Positions 17,374 to 26,032 of a DNA stretch of 64,000 nucleotides are shown piece by piece. Source of the DNA: JAWKUK01 sp041398605 (lineage in GTDB: Bacteria; Planctomycetota; UBA1135; GCA-002686595); contig JAWKUK010000003.1 in the NCBI GenBank assembly GCA_041398605.1, positions 558,001 through 622,000 on the forward strand. The letters are read 5' to 3'. Numbering within the stretch: position 1 is the stretch's first letter; the number at the start of each line of letters is the position of its first letter. The translations under genes and the position numbers were made by a program. The notes under the pieces were generated by a model, which was given only the letters and a program-made list of their open reading frames with translations, did no database searches and was not told the DNA's origin.

Positions 17374-20300
17374 TCACTCACCGATGAGGCGCGTCGCGAG
17401 CCAAGCGCGGGGGCGGTCAGCAGCCGAAGCGAGCGTCGCACGGAGCGCCTCTGTGTCGTTCGCCGCCAACCCGGCGCGCAGGTCCGACGCCAGCTCGGCC
17501 GGGAACAGCCCCTCGAGGCCCTCGAGCTCGGCCGTGTAGGCCGTCACCGCAGTGATGAAGTCCGCTGCCTTGCCGGCCTTCGTCGCGCCCTTCAGCGCGC
17601 GCTCGTAGTGCGCGATCGACTTGTCCTTCAGCGCGGCGGCGACCGCCTTCTTCGCCTCCTTGGGCACCTCGACCCCGAGGATCGGGAGCCACTCCTTCAC
17701 GAACAACTGGAACGCGGGCGCGGCGCCTTGGGCGCTGTAGGCCTCGCCCGTTGCCGCGAGGTCGGACGCCGCCGCCTCCAAGAGGTCCAGGCGCGCCACA
17801 GCGGCGCGCGCGGCGGGATCGAACGACGCGTCAAAGGCGCGCGCGTCGCGCAACAACGGCAGGGCCGTCGCCAGGTCCGCCGCCGCGAGCGCCGGCACGC
17901 CGACGCGCTCCCAGCGCTTGCGCCACGCCGCGAGCGCCCGCAGCTTGCGCTTCTCTGCGAGCTCGGCGAGGGGCGCGTCGAGGTACGTGTCGTACGGCTC
18001 TGAGTACGTCTCCCCCATCGCGAAGCCCGGGTCACCCTCCCACGCAACGCGGCCGTCGACGTCGATCAGCAGGAGGCGCGGCAGGTTGAACCGGCGGATG
18101 AAATAACGGTCGAAGGTCTGGCCGATCCCCGCCGTCCCGTCCGGGCGCAAGTCAACGCCGACGACACCGGGGAACGGGTGGGTCTTCAGGTAGGCGTCGA
18201 GCGCCGCATCGTCGTTGGGCGAGGTGATCGACACGATGCGCAAGCCGACATCGCGCCACGTCTCCGCGAGGCTGCGCAGCCACGCGTCGATCGGCACGAG
18301 GTTGTTCTGGTCGATGCTCCACAGCACGAGCAGCTGCGGCACCGGGCCCACGTTGTCGAAGCCCGAGAACTCCCCCTGCGCCCAGCGCTTGACGCTCGGC
18401 AGCGCTGGCGCGAGGCCCTGGTAGCTGCCGCCGACCGGCTCGCCGCGCGCCGCGAGCGCCTCCACGCGCAGGCGGCGCAGGATACGACCGGCGGGGTCGC
18501 GGGGGTCGCGCGCGAGGAAGCGCACGTTGCGGAAGCGCGCCTCCCCGTTGCCGACGACGAGGCCCAGCCGCCCGAGGAGCAGGTCGCGGTCCGGGAAGGA
18601 GTGCGTGGTCAGGAGCTCGCCGTTCCACCACAGGTCGACGTCCGTGCCGACGACGTCGACGCGCATGGTGTTCCAGGCGCCCGTGCTGCTGCCCTCGCGC
18701 TCGCCGTCGTCGACGGGCAGGTGGCGCCACGCCTTCGTCTCGTTGCCGCCAAAGCTCGTCATCAGGTCGACCCAGGCGGTGCGCGCGGCGCCCTCCTTGG
18801 CGGCCCGCGCGGGCAGGAAGAGCGCGCCGTGGAAGCGCCCGCTGCCCTTCTCGCCAAAGAGGAAGCCGGCGAACGACGCGCCTTCGCGCCGCGCCGACAC
18901 CTCGGCCTCCAGCGAGAAGTCGCCCGCCGTCAAGCGATCGAGCGTCAACGTCTGGTACGTGAATGAATCGGGGTCGTAGCTGGGCCCCTTGGCGACCAGC
19001 GTGACGCCCTCGGGCCGGAACGCGTCCGAGCCGGGCAGCCAACCCTCGAGCGTCCGCTCATCGTAGGCGAGCTCCCAGATCGCGAGCTCCGAGGCGCCGG
19101 GCTTCGAAGCCCGAGCGCGCACCGCGCCCTCGTACTGCGCGAACAGCTCGGGCACATCGAACCCGCGCCCGAAGCGCCATGCGAGGTCCTGCACCATCGC
19201 GTCCAGGCCCGCAGCCTGGTAGCGCCCGACGAGGCTCACGACGTCGCGCTTCAGGCGCTCGACGACCTTCGTCACGCTCCTCCGGTTCGGGTCGAGCTTC
19301 TCGAGCCGCTTCTCGGCAGCCGCGATCTCGACGTCGTTCTTGGCCGGCGCGGCCTCGAGCTCCTGCAGCGCGGTCAGCACGAGCTTCGCAGCGCGGTCGG
19401 TGTCCTTGAAGCGCTCGGCGAGCAGGTCGGCGAAGTCGAGCAGCAGCTCCGTGTCGCCGGGCGTCGCAACGAGGCCCTTCTCAAAGTGCTCACGCGCCGT
19501 CGCGTAGTCCTTGCCGCCGGCAGCGGCGCGCGCCCACAGCTTGTACGGGCGCGGCTCGTCGAGGCGCCCCGAGCGCTCGTCCGCGAGCTTCAAGATCCAG
19601 TCCTTCCAGACGGCGTCGAGCTCCTCGACGGTCTTCGGGAGGGAGAACGAGCCCTCCAGCGCCTTGTCGTACGGCGCGCGCGGGCTCGCCAGCACGACCT
19701 CCTCGAAGGTCTTCACCGCGCTATCGCCGGTCTTACCGCCCGAGCGCTGGACGAACTCCCAGAAGGCGTCGCGATAGACGAAGCGGCCGTCGCGCGGGTC
19801 CTGGAAGTTGTAGCAGAAGTACACGAGCCCCCACGTCGGCGCGTACCACGGCGGGCCCCACGAATAGCGGTTCTCGATGATGATCCGCATCGTCGGCGCC
19901 TTCGTGGGCTCCGACTTCGAGTCGTTCGGGTCGTAGCCGTCCTGCGCGTTCGCCATCCAGCCCTCGCGCATGCGCTTGGCGAGCGGGAAGAGGCGGTGGT
20001 CCGCGGGCATGTTCATCAGCACCGTGCCGTTCGGCAGGATCCGCGTGCCCTCGAAGAACGACGCGAGGCCCTCGTTCAGCCAGCCGACCGCGTTTGTCGC
20101 GAGCGACACGTACTGGTGCGCGGCCTCGTGGAAGAGCGTGCCGACCATGCCCTCGAACCCGCCCGCGCTGTCGACGTAACACTCGACGTGGCTGCCCGTG
20201 AAGTGGCCGGCGGACCACTCGACGGGCGGGCCGAACCCTTCTTCAAGTACTCGTCGCGGCTCTTGAAGACGTGCACCGTGATGCGCGGCACCGAGCCTCC

Positions 20301-21182
20301 GTCCTCCTCGGTCCCGTAGCGGAAGAAGACCTTGTAGAAGGCCGCCATCTGCTCCATCGCCTCGGCCGTACGGATCAGGACCTCGTAGCCAGCGTTCGTG
20401 ACCGTGAAGTAGTTCGTGCGCTCGGCGCGCGCCGCGCTCTCCCACTCGGCGTGCTGCTTGTCGTGCTCGCGGATCCAGTCCTCGCTGACGTCGGCGAAGA
20501 GGTCGACGGGCTTGGCGTCGCCTGCGAGGCTCGGGTCGGGCAGCGCCGCGATGCGCTCGATGGACGCCGTCGCAGCGGCGGACTCGGGGTCGAGCGCGAG
20601 GACCTGCTTCCAAGCGCGGATCGCGCCGTGCGGGCGCTTCGCTTTCTCGTAGTCCGCCGCCAAGGAAGCAAAGTCCGCGATGTAGCGCGCCTTCAGGCTG
20701 AAGAGGTCCGCCTCGAGCGCGTCGTCCGCGACGAGCGCCGCGCGCCGCGCTGCGATGACCTCCTTGCTGGCCTTCTGCGCGACGAGCAGCCCGAGCTCGG
20801 TGTGCAGCGCGTAGACCGCGAGGTCTCGGTCACCCAGCTTCGCAGCGACCGCGGCCCGCAGCGCCCAGGCCTCGGGCGCGCACCGGTCGCGCTCGAGCGC
20901 GCGCGTCGCGAGGCGCTCGGCTTCGGGCAAGCGCCCTTGCTCGAACGCCGCGCGCGCCTGCGCGAGCGCGCTTTGAAAGGTCGCGCCCTCCGCGCCCTGG
21001 GCGCGCGGAGGTGCAGCCAGGGCGTGGGACCCGAGGACGACGCCCCCTAACACGAGGGTCGCGGGCACAGGGGTCGCGGGCACAAGGGTCGCGAGCACGA
21101 GGGTCGCGAGCACGGCGGCCCCCTTGGCCAGGGCGAGCGAAGCGAGGGTGATCCGGGCCCGCGAAGTGATGGCGACGCGCAT
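17374..21182 (-). CDS. Giant secreted metallopeptidase-like protein with jelly-roll and thioredoxin-like domains (one frameshift)
   Basis: With one base restored the product is about 1269 residues. The order is: signal peptide whose core is a 15-bp tandem repeat (ATLVL/ATLVP); TPR-like region (~50-250: FEQGRLPEAERLATRALERD); a DUF1570-like gluzincin domain with TLFHEAAHQYVSL (HExxH, ~350) and WLNEGLASFFEG (third ligand Glu); more helical repeats; a DUF1080/LamG-like jelly roll (~715-895: WNTMRVDVVGTDVDLWWNGE); a thioredoxin-like domain (~945-1060: LLVLWSIDQNNLVPIDAWL; LPRLLLIDVDGRVAWEGDPGF) lacking CXXC; and a helical end. The frame breaks at about 20237 in a G/C run; adding one base turns KKGSARPSS into KKGFGPPVEW. 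The start MRVAITSRARIT gives a normal signal peptide. Confidence 0.8.
21056..21115 (-). repeat. 15-bp in-frame minisatellite in a signal peptide
   Basis: Four 15-bp units (GGGTCGCGGGCACAG and variants on the plus strand). On the minus strand they encode VLATL, VLATL, VPATP and VPATL, the hydrophobic core of the signal peptide of the giant peptidase-like protein. Confidence 0.95.
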
Positions 21183-21201
21183 GACAGTCGTGGCAGGCAG
21201 C

Positions 21202-21237
21202 GAGGGGCCGACCGGGCGCTGGCTCGATCGGCCCCTC
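21202..21237 (-). terminator. Stem-loop downstream of the DUF1080 gene
   Basis: A perfect 10-bp inverted repeat (GAGGGGCCGA at 21202-21211 with TCGGCCCCTC at 21228-21237) with a 16-base loop, lying 41 bp after the DUF1080 stop and 20 bp before the next start. There is no T-run, so termination is only suggested. Confidence 0.4.
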
Positions 21238-21277
21238 AAGGTGTTGAGTGTTGATTTGGTGAACCGGTCTGCAGCGC

Positions 21278-22033
21278 TCAGTCGAGGCGGCTGACCGCGA
21301 TGTTCCGATACCAGACCTGGTCCCCGTGGTCCTGCAGGACGATCTTCCCGTGGCCCTGCACGCCGTACCCCGGCATAGCGCCGAACTTGCTGGCGGTGAC
21401 GCGCTTCTTCCAGTCCTCCGAGCCCAGGACATAATCGCAACAGAGCTGGCCGTTCAGCCACTGCTGAACGCGCCCGTCCTCGACGCGGATCCGCGCCCGG
21501 TTCCACTCGCCGACAGGCAACGAGTAGTCCGCCGGCGGCGCGTGCAGCGCATAGTTCGCGCCCGCCGCATGCAACATGTCGACGTCACCGTCGAACAGCG
21601 CGTTGTCGAGCACCTGCATCTCGGGCCCGGTGAAGTACGTCTCGGAGTACTGCGGGTCCTCCGACACATGGAACATGATCCCGCTGTTGCCGCGGGGCGC
21701 GATCTTCCATTCGAGCGTGAGCTCGAAGTCCTCGAAGTCCTCACGGGTGACGAGGTCGCCGCCGCCCGAGCCCACGAGCGTGATCGCGTCACCCTCGGCG
21801 CGCCAAGTCGTCGGCACGGTGTCCTGCTGGAAGCCCTTGAAGTTCTGCTCGAGCTGCCCCGGGGCGCCCGTGTAGAGCCCGGTCCAATGGTCGAGCTTGA
21901 GGTCGCGGGCAGAGCGGCAACCGAGCCCGAGCACGGCGAGCCCGAGCACGGCGATCCCGAGCGTAGCGACGCCGAGCGCAGTGCCGCCGAGCGCATTGCC
22001 GGTCGCGACACAACGTGTGAGAGGTGACTTCAT
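21278..22033 (-). CDS. DUF1080 (3-keto-disaccharide hydrolase family) lipoprotein
   Basis: A 251-residue lipoprotein (lipobox LGLGC) with one DUF1080 jelly-roll domain: ITLVGSGGGDLVTREDFEDF, ELTLEWKIAPRGNSGIMFHV, TGPEMQVLDN, WNRARIRVEDGRVQQWLNG, then FGAMPGYGVQGHGKIVLQDHG and VWYRNIAV. The family (PF06439) includes enzymes that cleave 3-keto sugars after oxidation by Gfo/Idh-type dehydrogenases. The signal peptide core is expanded by a 15-bp repeat (AVLGL/IAVLG). Its start overlaps the stop of the MFS gene (ATGA), tying it to that transporter and the isomerase upstream; together they look like a periplasmic keto-sugar use module. Confidence 0.9.
   Translation of the reverse strand: MKSPLTRCVATGNALGGTALGVATLGIAVLGLAVLGLGCRSARDLKLDHWTGLYTGAPGQLEQNFKGFQQDTVPTTWRAEGDAITLVGSGGGDLVTREDFEDFELTLEWKIAPRGNSGIMFHVSEDPQYSETYFTGPEMQVLDNALFDGDVDMLHAAGANYALHAPPADYSLPVGEWNRARIRVEDGRVQQWLNGQLCCDYVLGSEDWKKRVTASKFGAMPGYGVQGHGKIVLQDHGDQVWYRNIAVSRLD
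21923..21997 (-). repeat. 15-bp in-frame minisatellite in a lipoprotein signal peptide
   Basis: Five 15-bp units. The two nearest the lipobox are identical (GAGCCCGAGCACGGC on the plus strand) and the others increasingly diverged. They encode the hydrophobic core of the DUF1080 lipoprotein signal, of the form AVLGL. Confidence 0.93.
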
Positions 22034-23337
22034 GCGCTGATGTCGCCGCGGCGCGGCGAACGGCTAGGGTAAAGGACGAGCAGCAGCGCGAGGCAGGCGA
22101 TGGCCGCCCACATCGGCGCGCTGAAGAGCTTCGTGTAGTCCATGCCGCCGCCTTCGAGCGCGGCCCATTTCCCCACGACCGCCGTCGCGACGTAGCTGCC
22201 GACGATGATGCCGACGCCGATGATCACGAGGTTGAAGAGGTTCTGCGCGCTGGCGCGGACGTCAGGCGTGGTCTCCTCGTCGACGACCATGAACGCGACG
22301 AAGATGAAGCAGCCGAAGCACAGCCCGTGCAGCGCAACTCCGAGCAGCACCGTCGCTTGGGAGTCGGTGTAAGCGAAGAGCGCCATGCGCCCCGCATAGG
22401 CGAGCAGCCCGACGGCGAGCAGCGTCTTCCGTGAGACCGACTTCGCGACGAGGGGGATCAGTCCCAGCACGATGAGCTCGCTCATCTGACCGATCGCCAT
22501 GAGGCCGCCGCCGCCCACGCCGAAGATCTTGTTGATCGTTGTCGCCGCCCCGCGCCCGTAGCCGCTGAGGAACTCGGCGGTGTACACGAAGTAGAACTGG
22601 TGGATGCAGCTCACCGGGACCGCGATGAGGAAGAGCGTGAGGAGCGGCTGGCGCTTCACTTCACCGAGCGCCTCGAACGTCGCGTTCGCGCGCCCCGCCG
22701 ACTTCGCGGGCGGCGTGTGCGGCAGCGTAAAGCAGTAGAGGCCCATCACGGCGCCCAATACGGCGCTGAGCTTGAACGCGTCGGCGCGCCCGGCGTCCTG
22801 CGCCGCTTGCAGCGCCGCGTCCGCGAGGCCTGCCGGCGAGTGGTGCAAGTACAGCCACTGCCCCACGGCGATGCTCGCCGCGATCCAGCCGAGCGTCCCC
22901 CACAGGCGCACGCGCCCGAAGTCACGGTCGCGGTCGGGCAAGTGCGCGAAGGACAGCGAGTTCGTCAATGCGAGCGTCGGCGCATACACGAGGCCGTACA
23001 CGACGGAGAGCGCCAAGAACGCATTGAAGTCCGCCGTCGCGCTGAGGCGCCAGACGAGCACCGCGCCGATCAAGTGGCTGACCCCGAGGAAGCGCTGCGT
23101 CGCGAAGTAGCGGTCCGCGAGCTGCCCCGCGAGGAACGGGCCGATGATCGCGCCGATGGCGCCGCCCGAGAGGATCAAGCCGCACTGCTCGAGCGAGAAG
23201 TGCCGATGCCCGAGCAGGAACGGGTACAGGATCGGCAGCCACGCGCCCCAGATCGCGTACTGCATGAACATCATCAGCGAGAGCCGAACGTTCAGGCTCG
23301 TCGTCAGCGGGGGCGCGTTGGAAGTGGTAGCGGTCAT
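22030..23337 (-). CDS. MFS transporter of the nucleoside:H+ symporter (NHS) type
   Basis: A 435-residue 12-helix transporter opening SLNVRLSLMMFMQYAIWGAW, the signature of the NHS branch of MFS (NupG/XapB-like). Other landmarks are GAIGAIIGPFLAGQLADRYF (the helix 2-3 loop), FAHLPDRDRDFGRVRLWGT and ILVLGLIPLVAKSVS-like helices. In Planctomycetota these proteins often sit next to DUF1080 and sugar epimerase genes and are presumed to import a sugar or keto-sugar, not a nucleoside; that substrate is inference. The stop overlaps the DUF1080 ATG, and the start follows the isomerase gene by 78 bp on the same strand. Confidence 0.88.
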   Translation of the reverse strand: MTATTSNAPPLTTSLNVRLSLMMFMQYAIWGAWLPILYPFLLGHRHFSLEQCGLILSGGAIGAIIGPFLAGQLADRYFATQRFLGVSHLIGAVLVWRLSATADFNAFLALSVVYGLVYAPTLALTNSLSFAHLPDRDRDFGRVRLWGTLGWIAASIAVGQWLYLHHSPAGLADAALQAAQDAGRADAFKLSAVLGAVMGLYCFTLPHTPPAKSAGRANATFEALGEVKRQPLLTLFLIAVPVSCIHQFYFVYTAEFLSGYGRGAATTINKIFGVGGGGLMAIGQMSELIVLGLIPLVAKSVSRKTLLAVGLLAYAGRMALFAYTDSQATVLLGVALHGLCFGCFIFVAFMVVDEETTPDVRASAQNLFNLVIIGVGIIVGSYVATAVVGKWAALEGGGMDYTKLFSAPMWAAIACLALLLVLYPSRSPRRGDISA

Positions 23338-23415
23338 CGGGGGGGATGTCTCGGGGGGAGCCCGCGCGATCGAGCGGACCGCGTGGGGAGTGCAAGGAGG
23401 GGCGCTGCCGAGGGC

Positions 23416-24459
23416 TCAGTCGCCAAAGGCCGCGTCGAACGCGCGGCCGGAGACCTCGAAGTCGATGCGCTTGCAGAAGGCGGCCGATTCGGTCGCGCCG
23501 TGGACGCGGTCCATGCCGGAGTCCTCCCACTCGACGCTCAGCGGCCCGCGATAGCCGTGGCGGTTGAGCTGGCGGATGATCGCCTCGAAGTCGATGCGGC
23601 CGCGGCCGACGGAGCGGAAGTCCCAGAAGCGCCCGTCGGTGCCGAAGTCCGTATGGCCGCCGAACACGCCGGCCTCCGTCGGGCGATCGGACCACCAGAC
23701 GTCCTTCATGTGGCAGTTGTGCACGCGCGCGCCGAACTCGCGCAGGAACTGGACATAGTCGACGCCCTGGTAGCCGAAGTGGCTCGGGTCGAAGTTGAAG
23801 CCGAACGCGGCGTGGCCGTCGAGCGCCGCGAGGGCGCGCCGCGTCGACGGGATATCGAACGCGATCTCCGTCGGGTGCACTTCGAGCGCAAAGTGACACT
23901 GCTCTTGGGTGAACACGTCGAGGATCGGCGTCCAGCGGCGCGCGAAGTCCGCGTAGCCCTCTTCGATCTCACCCGGAGAGACGGGCGGGAAGGAGTACAA
24001 GAGGTGCCAGATCGACGAGCCTGTGAAGCCGTTCACGACCGCGTGCCCGGGGCGCGCGAGGCGCTCGTGGACGTGCGGAGGCGCCGCATCAAAGAAGCGC
24101 CGCGCCGCGCGCGCCGTGTCCATCATCTCCTGCGCGGCGCGCGTGCGCACGCCCTCAGGGTCGCCGTCGCCCCAGACCGCCGGAGGCAGGATCGACCGGT
24201 GGCGCTGGTCGATGCGGTCACAGACCGCCTGCCCGACGAGGTGCGACGAGATCGCATAGCAGCCGAGCCCGTGGGCCTCGAGCTGGCGCCAGAGATCGGC
24301 GCAATAGCCGTCCTCCTTCAGCGCCAGGCGCACGTCGAAGTGATCGCCCCAGCAGGCGAGCTCGACGCCATCGAAGCCCATGTCACGGACCTTCGGCAGG
24401 AGAGTCTCGAGCGGGAGATCGGCCCATTGGCCAGTGAAGAGGCAGACCTGTCGCGACAT
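23416..24459 (-). CDS. Sugar phosphate isomerase/epimerase (xylose-isomerase-like TIM barrel)
   Basis: A 347-residue AP-endonuclease-2-type TIM barrel: KVRDMGFDGVELACWGDHFD, YAISSHLVGQAVCD, FALEVHPTEIAFD, FGFNFDPSHFGYQ, NCHMKDVWW and GPLSVEWEDS. Metal ligands of the family are visible as the Glu of LEVHP, the Asp and His of FDPSHF, the His of CHMKD and the Glu of VEWED. It should isomerise or epimerise a sugar or keto-sugar in the cytoplasm. The start was set at MSRQVCLFTGQW rather than 18 codons upstream because similarity begins there. First gene of the isomerase-MFS-DUF1080 set; a strong hairpin upstream separates it from the next gene. Confidence 0.88.
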   Translation of the reverse strand: MSRQVCLFTGQWADLPLETLLPKVRDMGFDGVELACWGDHFDVRLALKEDGYCADLWRQLEAHGLGCYAISSHLVGQAVCDRIDQRHRSILPPAVWGDGDPEGVRTRAAQEMMDTARAARRFFDAAPPHVHERLARPGHAVVNGFTGSSIWHLLYSFPPVSPGEIEEGYADFARRWTPILDVFTQEQCHFALEVHPTEIAFDIPSTRRALAALDGHAAFGFNFDPSHFGYQGVDYVQFLREFGARVHNCHMKDVWWSDRPTEAGVFGGHTDFGTDGRFWDFRSVGRGRIDFEAIIRQLNRHGYRGPLSVEWEDSGMDRVHGATESAAFCKRIDFEVSGRAFDAAFGD

Positions 24460-24531
24460 AGGTGCACGGAGAGGAGGAGGCTCGTGGCGGGCGCGTCCCG
24501 CGTGGCTCGGCATGGTAACGAGTCCGCGGGA

Positions 24532-24576
24532 AACGACGCGAGGAGGTCCAGCCGTGCTGGACCTCCTCGCGTCGTT
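24532..24576 (-). terminator. 21-bp perfect hairpin terminator
   Basis: Arms 24532-24552 and 24556-24576 pair perfectly around a CGT loop. In the minus direction the stem is followed by TTTC. It sits 51 bp past the stop of the YC...WYRD secreted protein gene, so it should end that transcript. Confidence 0.75.
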
Positions 24577-24627
24577 CCTCGCCCCAAGCGGGCCGCTATC
24601 GAAGCTGGCGCACGTCGCGCAACGCGT

Positions 24628-25953
24628 TCACTGGCAGAACTGGACCCGCAGCCCGTCGGACAGGTTCGAGGTCGTGGTCGGGTTCGCGTCGCGGTACCAG
24701 TACTGGAAGCGCCACGTGTCGCCCGCCGCAAAGACGACGCCGCCCGGCAGGGCCGCGAGGTCGGGCCGGAACAGCACGCTGCCGCCCGGACCTGAGTTCT
24801 GAATGGAGCTCTGGAAGCGATAGATGGGGCTCGCGAGGCAGAGGGTGCCCTCGCCCCCGCCGACGTTGGCGACGAAGTCCTCGGGCTGCGACATCAGCAA
24901 GAACCCGAAGCTCTGCTGCGGGAGGCCGGTGATCGAGAAGTCGAGCTGATCGAGGCCGAGGCTCGTCGAGCCGACCAGGTCGAGGGTCGCGCCGAGGCCC
25001 GCCGAGTTCGGGCTCGCCACGCAATAGCGCTCGACGCGCTCACTCGCGGGCGCGTCCGCGTCGAGCGCGAGGTCCAGCGAGAGGTCGAACACGACCTCGT
25101 CGAGGTCCACCGTGAACAACAGGTTCGCCGTGCCGCCGGGGGGCAGGATGGTCGGCAGCGGGAACGGCACGTCCATGAGCGACACCGGCGCCGGCGCCGG
25201 GATCGTCTGGTTCGCTGCCGTCATCGCCGCCCCCGTGAGCGCCGCGTCACAGGCCGCGAGGTCGAGCACCGCCGACAGCGGCAGCGCCGCCGGGACCGGC
25301 CCGACCGGCGTGATCTGGCCGTTGAAGTCGAGGTCGAACGTCAACGTGACGGCGACAAGGGCGTCCAGGTCGAACACGCCCGGCGTCGCCGTCGCCGTGA
25401 GCGTGCCGAGCGCCGGCCCGACCTGCGCCACGGCGATGTCACCGATCGTGGCCTGGCCGAGCGGCAGCTCGATCGGGACGAGGCTCAGGTACAACGAGTC
25501 GGGGCTGAAGGTGCGGAACGTCGGGTAGGTCAACCGGACGCTCAGCGCGACGCCCGCGGCGCCGCCCGTGGCGAGGTCGAGGGCGAGGCCTTCGATCGAC
25601 GCGCTCGAGGTCGACGGGTCGGCGGCGAGGGTGAACGCGCCGCTGGCCGGGACGTCGATGTCGAGGGCGCCGAGCAGGTCGAGCTGGATGTCGATCGGCT
25701 GGTTGCCGCTGCCGCCGAACAGGCCAGGCACGGTGCGCGTCCCGGTCGGGTTCGCCGTGACGTCGTAGTCGCCGATCAGCGTGCCTGGGAGCCGCAGCTC
25801 GAAGGTGGTCGAGAGGTCGAGCGAGCTCGTGTTCGCATCCACGGCGAAGTCGAGCCCAAGCTCGAGCCCTTGCGCGAGCGCCGGCGCGCTTGCAGCGAGG
25901 GCCAGGGCCGTGAGCCGGGCGGGGAGGTGCAGGTTCGTGCTAAGGGATCGCAT
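24628..25953 (-). CDS. Secreted protein with a planctomycete-type YC...WYRD C-terminal domain
   Basis: A 441-residue secreted protein with a signal peptide (LTALALAASAPALA). Residues 30-310 are beta-rich and free of charge clusters, alternating LDLSTTFELRLPG, IDIQLDLLGALDIDV and similar strands, with no family I recognise. The last 130 residues form a domain seen in many Planctomycetota secreted proteins: a YCVASPNSAGLGA start, LGLDQLDFSITGLP, GEGTLCLASPIYRF, then AAGDTWRFQYWYRD and SNLSDGLRVQFC. The paired Cys residues may form disulfides. Function unknown; by its C-terminal module it may be a surface-anchored or secreted structural protein. Monocistronic, with a strong terminator. Confidence 0.75.
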   Translation of the reverse strand: MRSLSTNLHLPARLTALALAASAPALAQGLELGLDFAVDANTSSLDLSTTFELRLPGTLIGDYDVTANPTGTRTVPGLFGGSGNQPIDIQLDLLGALDIDVPASGAFTLAADPSTSSASIEGLALDLATGGAAGVALSVRLTYPTFRTFSPDSLYLSLVPIELPLGQATIGDIAVAQVGPALGTLTATATPGVFDLDALVAVTLTFDLDFNGQITPVGPVPAALPLSAVLDLAACDAALTGAAMTAANQTIPAPAPVSLMDVPFPLPTILPPGGTANLLFTVDLDEVVFDLSLDLALDADAPASERVERYCVASPNSAGLGATLDLVGSTSLGLDQLDFSITGLPQQSFGFLLMSQPEDFVANVGGGEGTLCLASPIYRFQSSIQNSGPGGSVLFRPDLAALPGGVVFAAGDTWRFQYWYRDANPTTTSNLSDGLRVQFCQ

Positions 25954-26032
25954 AGGAGAGTCTCGGGTCGTACCCCAGAGCCTACCCGCGCCTCACCCAG
26001 ACGTCACCGCGGGCCCCGCCCCACCTCGACGA

